Assembly: GCA_016873275.1 (NCBI GenBank)
Contig: VGXO01000004.1
Location: forward strand, 44,275-108,274
Length of the DNA stretch: 64,000 nucleotides
From: Phycisphaerae bacterium
GTDB taxonomy: Bacteria; Planctomycetota; Phycisphaerae; Phycisphaerales; SM1A02
Direction of reading: 5' to 3'
Position 1 is the stretch's first letter. The number at the start of each line of letters is the position of its first letter. The translations under genes and the position numbers were made by a program. Below are positions 17,870 through 26,701 of this stretch, in pieces. The notes beneath the pieces were generated by a model. The model was not told where the DNA came from and did no database searches. It saw only the letters and a program-made list of their open reading frames with translations.

Positions 17870-18684
17870 GCTACATCGATCCCCACGTCCACATGGTGAG
17901 CCGCACCACCGACGACTACGAGCGGATGGCGCTCGCGGGATGCGTGGCGATCACCGAGCCCGCGTTCTGGGCGGGCTTCGACCGCTCGAGCCCGCAGGGC
18001 TTCTTCGACTACTTCCGCTGCCTCACGGAGACGGAGCCCCGCCGGGCGGCGCAGTACGGGATCGCTCACCACAGCTGGCTCTGCATCAATCCCAAGGAGG
18101 CGGAGGATCCGGTCTTCGCGCGGGAGGTGATCGCCCTGATCCCGCAGTTCCTCGACCGCCCGAACGTCCTCGGGATCGGGGAGATCGGTCTCAACAAGAA
18201 CAGCCGCCACGAGCTCGAGATCCTCGAGGCGCATCTGCAGCTCGCCGCGGACCGGAACCTCCTCGTCCTCGTGCACACGCCGCACCTCGAGGACAAGCGG
18301 AAGGGCACCCGCCTGATCATGGGGGCGATCCGGAACCAGGGTCGCCTCGATCCCGGTCGCGTGCTCGTCGACCACGTCGAGGAGCACACCGTCCGCGAGG
18401 TCCTCGACGCGGGCTTCTGGGCGGGGATGACGCTCTACCCCGACACGAAGTGCACGCCGCAGCGGGCGGCGGACGTCTTCGAGATGCACGGGACGGACCG
18501 GCTCTGGATCAACTCCGCGGGCGACTGGGGGGCGAGCGATCCGCTGGCGGTCCCGAAGTGCCGCGAGGAGATGCGCCGCCGCGGGCACCTTGAGGAGGTG
18601 ATCCGCAAGGTCAGCTTCGACAATCCGCGGACGTTCCTCTCGCAGAGCGGCAGGTTCCGGGTCGAGGTCGCGCCGACGCGATGA
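17866..18684 (+). CDS. TatD/EboB-type metal-dependent hydrolase
   Basis: A 272-residue TIM-barrel hydrolase of the amidohydrolase superfamily. Metal-site residues are seen as HVH in the N-terminal [19 protein letters not shown], Glu in GEIGLNKN, His in [12 protein letters not shown] and His/Glu in LVDHVEEHT, with Asp in [12 protein letters not shown]. The N-terminal string and [13 protein letters not shown] match the EboB branch of the family, which in some bacteria and algae belongs to the ebo cluster exporting a lipid-like metabolite precursor. The other ebo genes (UbiA-type prenyltransferase, EboD, EboE) are not in this window. Confidence 0.82.
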   Translation: MSYIDPHVHMVSRTTDDYERMALAGCVAITEPAFWAGFDRSSPQGFFDYFRCLTETEPRRAAQYGIAHHSWLCINPKEAEDPVFAREVIALIPQFLDRPNVLGIGEIGLNKNSRHELEILEAHLQLAADRNLLVLVHTPHLEDKRKGTRLIMGAIRNQGRLDPGRVLVDHVEEHTVREVLDAGFWAGMTLYPDTKCTPQRAADVFEMHGTDRLWINSAGDWGASDPLAVPKCREEMRRRGHLEEVIRKVSFDNPRTFLSQSGRFRVEVAPTR

Positions 18685-18709
18685 GGGCGACTCCCGAGGG
18701 CATGGCGCG

Positions 18710-19633
18710 ATGACCTCCACCGCGGCGTTCCTCCTCGCGAACCGACCGAGCGTCGCGGCACGCTACGGGCTGAAGGTGCTTGCCTGCGAGCTCGCCCGGC
18801 ACCGGGGACTCCGACCGACCGTCACCTACGCCACCCATCGCACCGGCAGCACCGCGGTCCATCGGGCGATCCGTGGCTCCTCTCGCGCCGCGGTGAAGGC
18901 GCACGCCCTGGCGTCAGCGCATCTCTCGCCGAGGCGCCGCGACCGCTTCCGCGGGCTCCGCGCGGAGGACGGCGTGCCGATCGGCTTCCACGTCGGCGAC
19001 TGGGTGGTCCGTCGGGCGATCGTCGAGCCTCGATGCGCCGCGGACTTCGTGGTCCTGCTGCGCGAGCCGGTCGCGGTGGCGGCGAGCCTCTTCGCGGGAG
19101 GTCGGGAGTGGTGGGCGCCGGGGCTCGCGGCGAGCCTCGACGAGCCGAGGATGCTCGACGACGAGGCGGTTCATCTCGCCGCCGACTCGCTCGAGTCTCG
19201 GGTGCCCTCGACGCTGATCCGGGACTGGCTCCGCCACGACCTTGCGCCGACGCTGGGTCTTGACTTGCTCGAGGTCACCTTCGACCGCGACCGAGGCTTC
19301 GCGGCGATCGAGCGCGGACCGTGGCGGATCGCCCTGCTTCGGAGCGACCTCTCCGACGAGCGGAAGCAGCAGGAGCTCTCGACCTTCCTCCGCCGCGTGG
19401 TGCCCCGCCCCGCGACCATGAACGCGACCGCGCAGGCGGCGCCGTGGGTGCGGCGGGCGATGCAGCTCGCGCGGCGGGCGCTCGCGTCGCGCCCCGCCCT
19501 CGTCGACCGCCTGCTCGACGAGCCGTTCGTCGAGCACCTCTGGAGTCCCGCCGAGGTCGCCTCGCTTCGACGCGCGTGGCGGGGGACCGGCGGCACGATC
19601 GCCCCGAGCGAGGCGATGATGACCGCGACCTGA
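18710..19633 (+). CDS. Sulfotransferase-like / capsular polysaccharide-type protein
   Basis: A 307-residue protein with a P-loop-like start to the catalytic domain, TYATHRTGSTAVHRAI, and a second conserved stretch DFVVLLREPVAVAASLF that matches the PAPS-binding Arg/Ser region of sulfotransferases. The layout resembles the putative capsular polysaccharide synthesis proteins of the sulfotransferase superfamily. It probably sulfates or modifies a surface glycan; substrate unknown. No glycan genes flank it. The start ATG at 18710 lies 25 nt after the TatD-like gene. Confidence 0.6.
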   Translation: MTSTAAFLLANRPSVAARYGLKVLACELARHRGLRPTVTYATHRTGSTAVHRAIRGSSRAAVKAHALASAHLSPRRRDRFRGLRAEDGVPIGFHVGDWVVRRAIVEPRCAADFVVLLREPVAVAASLFAGGREWWAPGLAASLDEPRMLDDEAVHLAADSLESRVPSTLIRDWLRHDLAPTLGLDLLEVTFDRDRGFAAIERGPWRIALLRSDLSDERKQQELSTFLRRVVPRPATMNATAQAAPWVRRAMQLARRALASRPALVDRLLDEPFVEHLWSPAEVASLRRAWRGTGGTIAPSEAMMTAT

Positions 19634-19717
19634 CCTGAGCTGACCTCAACTCGCGACTTCCTCGCCACCACCTCGCCTCTTCATCGCCAGGCGGGACCCC
19701 GGCCCGGAGACCCTTCC

Positions 19718-20104
19718 GTGATCCCCCAGTACACCGACCACTCCGCGAACGAGCGCACCTACCTCGCGTGGCTCCGCACCTCGATCGCGATCATCGCCTT
19801 CGGTCTCCTCATCGAGCGCTTCGACATCTTCCTGCGCTCGATCTCGAAGGCGATCGAGCGCGAGGCGGGGATCTCGGAGGCGGTCCGGATCAGCCCCTAC
19901 GGCAAGGAGCTCGGCGCGGTCCTCGCGATCGTCGGCGTGGCGTCGATGGTGATCGCGACCTTCCGCTTCTGGCGCACCGCCGCCCGGATCCGGCGCCCCG
20001 ACAGCGTCCAGTACGACCCGCGACCGACGGTGGTCCTCGGGGGGATCCTCCTCCTCTTCGGGCTGCTGACGCTCCTCTACGTGCTGCGGACCGACTGGAG
20101 CTGA
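19718..20104 (+). CDS. DUF202 (YidH-like) small membrane protein
   Basis: A 128-residue protein with the DUF202 signature ANERTYLAWLRTSIAIIAFGLLIER, a second helix (GAVLAIVGVASMVIATFRFW) and a third near the C-terminus (VVLGGILLLFGLLTLLYVL). The start is the GTG at 19718. Function of the family is unknown. Its 3' end overlaps the convergent histidine kinase gene by 28 nt. Confidence 0.85.
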   Translation: MIPQYTDHSANERTYLAWLRTSIAIIAFGLLIERFDIFLRSISKAIEREAGISEAVRISPYGKELGAVLAIVGVASMVIATFRFWRTAARIRRPDSVQYDPRPTVVLGGILLLFGLLTLLYVLRTDWS

Positions 20105-22101
20105 GGCGACGAGGGCAGGCGGAGCTCGAACCTCGCGCCGACGCCCTCGGCGGACGCGAGCCGCAGCGAGCCGCCGAGGCGCTCCGCGAGCCCGCGGGCG
20201 ACCGCGAGACCGAGTCCGAGACCCGGTCGAGGATCGTCCTCCGCCGCGCCTCGCTCGAAGGGTCGCCAGATCGTCCGCGACCTCGCCGCGGGGATCCCGG
20301 CGCCGTGGTCGCGCACCGAGACGAGGAGCATCTCCCCCTCCCGCGACGCGTCGAGCTCGACGCGGGTCACGCCGTCGGGGCTCGCGCCGTACTTCACCGC
20401 GTTCTCGAGGAGGTTGCCGAGGATCTGGAGGAGGAGGTCCTGGTCGATGGCGACCTCGCCGCCGTCGAGCCGGGTGCGGACGGAGGTCTCCGCGGCCGGG
20501 GCGCGCTCCGCGGCGACCTCGCGGAGGAGCGCGTCGAGGGCGGGCTCGTCGAGCGTCCGCAGGTCGCGGGACCTCGCGCTGCCGCGCTCGAGTCGGGCGA
20601 GGCTCAGCACGTTCTCGACGAGGTGCCCGAGCCGTCGCGACTCGCGGCAGAGGACCTCGAGGCAGTCGGCGCGTCGCGCCTCGTCGGGGATCATCCCGTC
20701 GCGGAGCATCTCGGAGTAGAGCTGGAAGGTGGTGAGCGGCGTGCGCAGCTCGTGGGTGACGCTCGAGGCGAAGCGAGCCTGCCGCTCGCCGAAGGAGAGC
20801 CCCGCGAGGGTCGCCGCCACCGCCGCGAGGAGCGCCACGCCTCCCGCCGCCCATGCGAGCAGGATCGCGCTCCGCGTCGAGGAGCGGGGGGGAGGCGAGA
20901 CGGCGAGGGCGGCGCCCGCCTCGAGCTCCGCGGGCACGCTCGCAAGCCGCGTCGGCGAGAAGCCCCGCGAGGCGGTCGGCAGCAGCTCGGCGCGGTCGAA
21001 GAGCCCCTCGATCTCGTCGAGCATCGACCCGCGCAGCACCGCCCAGTCGACGAGGAACCCCTGCACCCGCGAGGAGCCGCCCTCGCGGACCTCCCGCACG
21101 AAGACGAGGATCGGCGGCGACTGGGAGATCCACGAGGGGACGAAGGGACCGACCTCGAGCGCAACCTCCGGCTCCGCCGCGGCGCCGGGCGAGCTCGGGG
21201 AGTCGGCGATCCCCGCGTCGAGCCCCAAGGCTCCGAGCCTCGATGCGTCGAGCTCCGATGCATCGAGCGAGGATGCGTCGAGCGTCGTCGCGGCGCCGCC
21301 GGCCAACTTCCTCGCGAGCGCCTCACGGTCGGCGTCGAGGGGCGTGGTCCGCGACCGCGGGCTCGCGACCTCGAGGGCGCTGTTCGCGAGCGAGTCGGAG
21401 GCGCTGGCTCGGCGCTGGATCGACTCGCGGATCGATTGGTCTCGCCACGCGGGCTCGCCCGCGCCATCCTCGACCGGGGCGGTCGAGGCGCGCGGCGTCG
21501 GGTCGCCCGCCGTCGAGGATCCCGTCGCGGACCCCTTCGAGGACGCCGGCGCGAGCGCCGGCGACGGCGCCTCGCCCGCGCCGGAGGCGACCTCCGCGAG
21601 CGAGTCCTCCACGCCGGCGACGCACGCGCGGAGCGCCGCGAGCGACTCGTCGCGCGCGGGCGGAAGCCCGCCCGGCAGGTACTGACCCTCCGCGAGGTCG
21701 CGGAGGCGACCTTCCGGCACCTGCGGGCTCGTGACGGCGCCATCGGAGGCGATCTCGAAGTGGAGGCGGATCCACTCCGGGGATCCGGCAAGCAGCGGGC
21801 TCGCCGCGAGCACCTCCCCCTGCGGCACGACCTGCAGCAGGCGGTTCACCGTCTGCGGCGCGAAGAACGAGGCGTACTCGCCCACCGGTCGCGCCGCCTC
21901 GCGGGCAAGCCGCGGCGCCATCGACGCGTCCATCCGCCAGAGGGCGAGCCGGACGACCTCGGTCCGCGCGGACTCCGCGGCGGCGCGGATCGCCTCCGCC
22001 TCGAAGGCGAGGAGCCGCTGGGTGATCGACCAGAGCCCGATCCCCGTCGCGAGCGACGCGAGGAGAAGCGCGAGCAGCCACCATCGGCGCCTTCGGATCA
22101 T
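20077..22101 (-). CDS. Membrane sensor histidine kinase
   Basis: A 674-residue sensor kinase. The first membrane segment is WWLLALLLASLATGIGLW (residues 7-24), then a large periplasmic region of about 380 residues, a second membrane segment (AWAAGGVALLAAVAATLAGL), an H box with the phospho-accepting His in SVTHELRTPLTTF (about residue 449), an N box LGNLLENAVKYG, and G boxes DHGAGIP and GLGLGLAVARGLAERLGG. The periplasmic part carries a low-complexity LDAS repeat (DNA 21231-21290). It is coupled by ATGA to the response regulator upstream. The stimulus is unknown; no PAS or HAMP domain is obvious. Confidence 0.92.
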   Translation of the reverse strand: MIRRRRWWLLALLLASLATGIGLWSITQRLLAFEAEAIRAAAESARTEVVRLALWRMDASMAPRLAREAARPVGEYASFFAPQTVNRLLQVVPQGEVLAASPLLAGSPEWIRLHFEIASDGAVTSPQVPEGRLRDLAEGQYLPGGLPPARDESLAALRACVAGVEDSLAEVASGAGEAPSPALAPASSKGSATGSSTAGDPTPRASTAPVEDGAGEPAWRDQSIRESIQRRASASDSLANSALEVASPRSRTTPLDADREALARKLAGGAATTLDASSLDASELDASRLGALGLDAGIADSPSSPGAAAEPEVALEVGPFVPSWISQSPPILVFVREVREGGSSRVQGFLVDWAVLRGSMLDEIEGLFDRAELLPTASRGFSPTRLASVPAELEAGAALAVSPPPRSSTRSAILLAWAAGGVALLAAVAATLAGLSFGERQARFASSVTHELRTPLTTFQLYSEMLRDGMIPDEARRADCLEVLCRESRRLGHLVENVLSLARLERGSARSRDLRTLDEPALDALLREVAAERAPAAETSVRTRLDGGEVAIDQDLLLQILGNLLENAVKYGASPDGVTRVELDASREGEMLLVSVRDHGAGIPAARSRTIWRPFERGAAEDDPRPGLGLGLAVARGLAERLGGSLRLASAEGVGARFELRLPSSPQLQSVRST
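21231..21290 (-). repeat. In-frame LDAS-coding microrepeat in kinase sensor region
   Basis: Imperfect 12-15 bp units built on GATGCGTCGAGC give the protein segment LDASSLDASELDASRL. It lies in the periplasmic part of the kinase, likely a flexible linker, and is one of several in-frame microrepeats in the window. Confidence 0.7.
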
Positions 22102-22814
22102 CGGGTCGGCTCCGCGTCGCCGTGCAGCCGGTAGCCCTTGCCGCGCACGGTCTCGACGAGCCCGGCGAGCCCGACCGTCGCGAGCGTCTCGCGGAGCCGC
22201 ACCACCTGCATGTCGACCGCCCGCGAGCTCGCGCCGCGCGGATCGACGCCCCACACCTCCCGCAGGAGCTCGTCGCGTCCGATCACCCGCGCCCGACCCG
22301 ACGCGAGCACGCGAAGGAGCGCCGCCTCGCGCTCGGAGATCGTCGCGCGTCGACCCTCGCCGACCGCCTCGCGACGCTCGAGGTCGACCGAGCCGCCGGC
22401 GAGGCGGATCGCGCGGAGGTCGCTCGGTCGCTCGGCGCTTCGGCGCAGCACCGCCGCCACGCGGGCAAGCACCTCGCGGGCGCTGAAGGGCTTCACCACG
22501 TAGTCGTCGGCGCCATGATCGAGCCCGCGCACGCGGTCGTCCTCGCCGCCCCGCGCGGTGAGCATCACCACCGGCAGCGTCGGGCGATGCCGCCGCACCT
22601 CGCGGAGCACCTCGAAGCCGTCCCGTCCGGGGAGCATCACGTCGAGGAGGACGAGGTCGGGCGAGGTCTCGAGGATCTCCGTCACCGCGCGATCCCCGCG
22701 ACCGCAGGTCAGCGGCAGGTAGCCGCCGAAGCGAAGGACGTCGCAGAGACCGGCGAGGATCGCCTCGTCGTCCTCGACGACCAGCACGCGGAGGGTTCTC
22801 GCGGCGCTCGACAT
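22098..22814 (-). CDS. OmpR-family response regulator
   Basis: A 238-residue regulator with a receiver domain (RVLVVEDDEAIL acidic pair; phospho-acceptor Asp in LVLLDVMLPGRDGFEVL; Thr in VVMLTARGGE; Lys in DYVVKPFSARE) and a winged-helix DNA-binding domain (ISEREAALLRVLASG; GRDELLREVWGVDPRGASSRAVD; MQVVRLRETL; VRGKGYRL). The ATG at 22814 fits the domain start. It forms a pair with the kinase that follows on the same strand. Confidence 0.94.
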   Translation of the reverse strand: MSSAARTLRVLVVEDDEAILAGLCDVLRFGGYLPLTCGRGDRAVTEILETSPDLVLLDVMLPGRDGFEVLREVRRHRPTLPVVMLTARGGEDDRVRGLDHGADDYVVKPFSAREVLARVAAVLRRSAERPSDLRAIRLAGGSVDLERREAVGEGRRATISEREAALLRVLASGRARVIGRDELLREVWGVDPRGASSRAVDMQVVRLRETLATVGLAGLVETVRGKGYRLHGDAEPTR

Positions 22815-22974
22815 GACTGGGATCGAACTTGGCGGGATCGACTCGGTCGAGAACTCATTGGACACGACCATCGAGGCGGACTCAACGCGGGCTCGCCGCA
22901 GCGGACGATCGGACGCATCCCTCGTCGAGGTTCACCGAGCGGATGTCCACCGACGCGACGCTTCCGACCCTCTC

Positions 22975-24192
22975 TCACGAACCTTCCTTCGTCCAGGAGA
23001 GCCCGGCGCGGGTCGCCTGCGTCCGGATCGCCTGCCGCAGCGCGTCGTCGAGGCTCGTGGCGCCGGAGTCCGCCGCGGCGCGGCGGGCGGCGGCGATGAA
23101 CTCCGCCCGCGACTTCTGCAGCGACTCGATCCTCGACCGGATCTCCGCCCGCTCCTTGCCCTTCGCCTCGACGATCGCCCGCTTCTCCTCGAGGGTCTTC
23201 CCCCGCATCTCCTCGGGAAGGTCGGCGTCGGGGATGGTCGCGAGGTCGAGCGTGCCGGCGGCGCAGCCATCGACGAGGTCCCATCCGCGGTTGTCGTAGA
23301 GCGCCGACGCCTTGGCGGAGGCGCGGCTCGCCGCGGCGCCGGAGCCGAGCCGCAGGGCGTTCGCGTCCTGGGCGGACTGGTTCTGCCAGCGCATCGCGCC
23401 CTGCTCGCCGCAGGCGAGGTAGGTCTCGTTGATCGAGGCGGAGAGCCCCGCGAGCTCCTCGTCCATCGGCGTCGGAGGATCGACCACGTCGCGGGACTGG
23501 TCGATCGCGACGAACTGGCCATCCGCGCGGCGGGCGACGTCCGCCCACTCCGCCGCGATGGGGTCCCCGGGCGAGCCGCAGAAGATGCTGTTGACGAGGA
23601 TCGCCCTCTCGATCGCCTCGCGGCACGCGCTCGGGTAGGGCACCTCCTGGTCCTGGTTCGCCGACTCGTTGCCGGCGACCACGATCATCCGCACCACGCC
23701 CTCGCCCGGCGTCCACGCGAGCTCCCGCGCCGCGAGCGCGACCACCCGACCGACGAGCTCGGTGCCGCCGTTCGTCGAGAGGGCGAAGAGCCGCGCGGAG
23801 ACGAGGTCGAGGTCGTCGGTGAATGGCGCGTCGATCCGCGTCCAGCCGGCGGTCGGGTCGTAGGCGTCGCAGCCGAAGGTGAGGAGCGCGACCTTCAACG
23901 ACGGCGTCGGCGTCGCGGTCGCGAGGTCGCTCACGAGGCTCCACAGGCGGGCTCGCGCGCCGTCGAGGAGACCGTCCATGCTTCCGGAGACGTCGAGGCA
24001 GATCGCGAGCTCGACGACCGGTGCGGTCGGCGCTGGCGACTCGACGGGCGGCGCGACCGGCGGGAGAGACTCCCCCGCGGGCGGCGCCGCGGCGCCGAGC
24101 GAGCTCCCGGCGACGAGGAGCGAGGCGGGGACGCAGGTCGAGATGGCGAAGATGCTGGGGAAGAAGATGCGGGGGAAGACGCTGCTTGACAT
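22975..24192 (-). CDS. Exported von Willebrand factor A domain protein
   Basis: A 405-residue protein with an N-terminal hydrophobic signal, a Pro-rich linker (about 36-57) and a vWA domain with an intact MIDAS start DVSGSMDG, the Thr in STNGGTELVG and the Asp/Gly in VVAGNESANQDQEV. The C-terminal 90 residues are charged and helical (TLEEKRAIVEAKGKERAEIR), probably coiled coil. Such proteins act in metal-ion-dependent adhesion or complex assembly in the periplasm. It lies downstream of the VIT-vWA gene (40-nt gap), so both may be expressed together. Confidence 0.82.
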   Translation of the reverse strand: MSSSVFPRIFFPSIFAISTCVPASLLVAGSSLGAAAPPAGESLPPVAPPVESPAPTAPVVELAICLDVSGSMDGLLDGARARLWSLVSDLATATPTPSLKVALLTFGCDAYDPTAGWTRIDAPFTDDLDLVSARLFALSTNGGTELVGRVVALAARELAWTPGEGVVRMIVVAGNESANQDQEVPYPSACREAIERAILVNSIFCGSPGDPIAAEWADVARRADGQFVAIDQSRDVVDPPTPMDEELAGLSASINETYLACGEQGAMRWQNQSAQDANALRLGSGAAASRASAKASALYDNRGWDLVDGCAAGTLDLATIPDADLPEEMRGKTLEEKRAIVEAKGKERAEIRSRIESLQKSRAEFIAAARRAAADSGATSLDDALRQAIRTQATRAGLSWTKEGS

Positions 24193-24231
24193 GTCACGGC
24201 TCCAGGAGGGGATGGACGGGGAACGACTCGC

Positions 24232-26637
24232 TCACGCGCCGGGCTCCGCCGGGTTTCGGACGAGGATGGTGCGATCACCGTGTCGAAGGAGGACGTCGCC
24301 CGGCAGGCTCAGGGCGCCTTGACGACCGAGCGCGGCGAGCTCCGCGGCGAGGGCGAGGTGACGTTCGCTACCGAACTCGACCACCTCGTCCGCCTCGGCG
24401 CCGGGACGCCCGCCCTCGGCGACGAGCGAGCCGTCGATCCATCGACCGCCCGACTCGTAGAACGCCCCGTCCGCGAGCTGCTGGCAGTTCGCGAAGCGGC
24501 GCTCCTCGAGCGAGGCGTCGAGGAAGCAGTTGTCGTAGCGGAGCTGCTGCTGCGACTTCATCGAGTTCCAGTTGATGCCCTGGTTGAGCGCCTCGCCGCC
24601 GGTGCGGACGCCCGCCGCCCGCCGCTCGAGCGCCTCGCCGGTGCGGAGGGCGAGGTCCTGCCCGCCGCGGTCGATCGCTCCCTCGTCGAGGAAGAAGGCG
24701 GTGTACTCGGTGAGGATCCCGAAGCGCACGCTGAGGCGGACGATCTCCTCGACGAGCTCCCTCGCCCGCGGATCATCGAGGACCGGCGGCGCGCCGACCG
24801 GGCGCGGCGGGCCGTCCGCGGCGAGCTGGCGCACCGCGTCGACGAGCTCGGCGATCCGGCGGGTCGCCCAGAGCCGCGCGACGTAGGCGTGGCGGACGGT
24901 CGCGTGGGCGGGATCGAACGCCGCCGCGGACTCGACCTCGCCGCCCGCCGCGCGTCCGCGGAGGAGCAGGGTCGCCGGCTCCTCGCCGAGGTACGCGCCG
25001 AGGACCACCACCTGCTCGCCCTCGAAGAGGTCGGGGATCCGCCGCGGCGCGAGGTCGCGGACGCGACCGGGCGACTCGACGCCGTCGGCGCCGCGGGCGG
25101 AGAGCGCGAGGTCGGCGAGCACCGGACCGCGGAGCTGCCGGAAGACCCTCGCGACCTTCACCTCGACGTCCTCGCCCGGCACGACGTAGGTGACGCGGGC
25201 GCGGGTGAGGTCGGCGATGCGGTCGAGGAGCGGGACGTTCACGTCGGCGCCGACGCCGACCGCGTAGATCCGCCGCGCGTGGGGATTGCCCCGCTCGACG
25301 ACCTCCCGGATCGCCCGCTCGGAGGTCTCGCCGACCGTGGGCACGCCGTCGGTCAGGAAGAGGACGATCGGGAGCGTGCCCTCCTCGTGCGGCTGCCGCA
25401 GCGCCTCGACGAGGGCGTCGGAGATGTTGGTGCCGCCGGAGGGGCGGAGCGCCGCGAGGTAGGACCTCGCGCGGGCGATCGACTCCGCGCTCGGGGCGAC
25501 CGGCGCCGGGAAGAGGCTCGAGACGCCGTTGGAGTAGTCGATCAGGTTGAAGCGCTCCTCCTCGCCGAGCCCCTCGATCACCTGGAGCGCCGCCGCGCGA
25601 GCCTGATCGAGCTTGCCGCCGGTCATGCTGCCCGAGCGGTCGAGGACGATGGTGACCTCGCGCGGAAGCACCGCGTCCTTCGAGGGCTCCGCCGCGAGCC
25701 CGCCGAGGAGCAGGAAGTAGCCGCCGCCGATCGTGGGATCGGGATACGCCGCGATGCTCGCCGCGGGCGCCGCGCCATCGGATGCCGCGGGCACGAGGCT
25801 CATCAGGAACGGTCCCGGCGCCCGGGCGGACGCCGGATCGATCGTGAACCGACCGCGGCGAGGGTCCCGCGCCGCCTCGCGGCGGACCTCGACGAGCCCG
25901 TGGCTCGGCGAGTAGATCGCGGCGATCGGCACGTCGAGGGAGACCTCGACGGAGATCGTCCACGGGGTCGAGGCGCGGAGCGACTCGCTGCGGGGAAGCA
26001 GGTAGTCGAGCCGCCCGTCGAGGGAGGGCAGGAGCTCCTCCCACGCGACGCGGATCCGCTGCGAGGCGCGGGGAGCGATCGGAAAGACGCTCGAGCGGAG
26101 GAGCGTCGCGCCGGCGAACTCGAGGAGTCCCGGATCGCGGCTTGCCCGCACGATCGAGTCGTAGAGCCGCCGCGCCTCGTCGCGCGGCATCACCAGGATG
26201 GTGCCCTCGCCGGCGGCTCCGCTGGCTCCGGCGCCCGCGGGCATCGGTCGCGGCGGCGGCACGAGCCCCGGCGCCGCCTCGTAGGCGAAGCCCTTCACCG
26301 TCGCCCCCGCGGGGACCGGGACGAGGAGGATCGCCTCGCCGAGCGTCCCGCCGTGGTTCCGCACGGTCATCTCGAGGGTCGTCTCCGCGAGGCGACCGCT
26401 GACCGAGACCACCGCATCGACCTGCTCGAGCCGGACCTCCGAGCCCGTGCCCGGTCGGATCGGGACGAGCCGATGCTGCGGCACGAGGACGTGGGTCACC
26501 GCCGGGTCGAGGTCCTCCGTCGCGAGGACCTGCGCCGACGCGGGAGAAGCCGCGGCGGCGAGGGAGAGCGCGAGCGGGAGAAGTCGGAGGCTTGGGCGTC
26601 GTCCGGGGCGAGCGCGTCGGCGGTGTTCGAGGTGCAT
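24232..26637 (-). CDS. VIT plus vWA domain exported protein
   Basis: An 801-residue protein with a signal peptide (LPLALSLAAAASPASAQ), a VIT domain (about 50-190: VSVSGRLAETTLEMTVRNHG, LVPVPAGATVKGF) and a vWA domain (about 330-500) with MIDAS DRSGSMTG, SGGTNISDAL and FLTDGVPTVGETS. This is the inter-alpha-trypsin-inhibitor heavy-chain-like layout common in planctomycetes and proteobacteria. I chose the ATG at 26637 because it puts the signal peptide near the N-terminus; an ATG at 26676 is possible. It is 64 nt downstream of the Bat operon's last gene. Confidence 0.88.
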   Translation of the reverse strand: MHLEHRRRARPGRRPSLRLLPLALSLAAAASPASAQVLATEDLDPAVTHVLVPQHRLVPIRPGTGSEVRLEQVDAVVSVSGRLAETTLEMTVRNHGGTLGEAILLVPVPAGATVKGFAYEAAPGLVPPPRPMPAGAGASGAAGEGTILVMPRDEARRLYDSIVRASRDPGLLEFAGATLLRSSVFPIAPRASQRIRVAWEELLPSLDGRLDYLLPRSESLRASTPWTISVEVSLDVPIAAIYSPSHGLVEVRREAARDPRRGRFTIDPASARAPGPFLMSLVPAASDGAAPAASIAAYPDPTIGGGYFLLLGGLAAEPSKDAVLPREVTIVLDRSGSMTGGKLDQARAAALQVIEGLGEEERFNLIDYSNGVSSLFPAPVAPSAESIARARSYLAALRPSGGTNISDALVEALRQPHEEGTLPIVLFLTDGVPTVGETSERAIREVVERGNPHARRIYAVGVGADVNVPLLDRIADLTRARVTYVVPGEDVEVKVARVFRQLRGPVLADLALSARGADGVESPGRVRDLAPRRIPDLFEGEQVVVLGAYLGEEPATLLLRGRAAGGEVESAAAFDPAHATVRHAYVARLWATRRIAELVDAVRQLAADGPPRPVGAPPVLDDPRARELVEEIVRLSVRFGILTEYTAFFLDEGAIDRGGQDLALRTGEALERRAAGVRTGGEALNQGINWNSMKSQQQLRYDNCFLDASLEERRFANCQQLADGAFYESGGRWIDGSLVAEGGRPGAEADEVVEFGSERHLALAAELAALGRQGALSLPGDVLLRHGDRTILVRNPAEPGA

Positions 26638-26701
26638 GAGGAGAACATACGACCGTTCTCCTCGCCGGATGATCACGCGGATGTAACGGCGCGCGGGCGA
26701 G

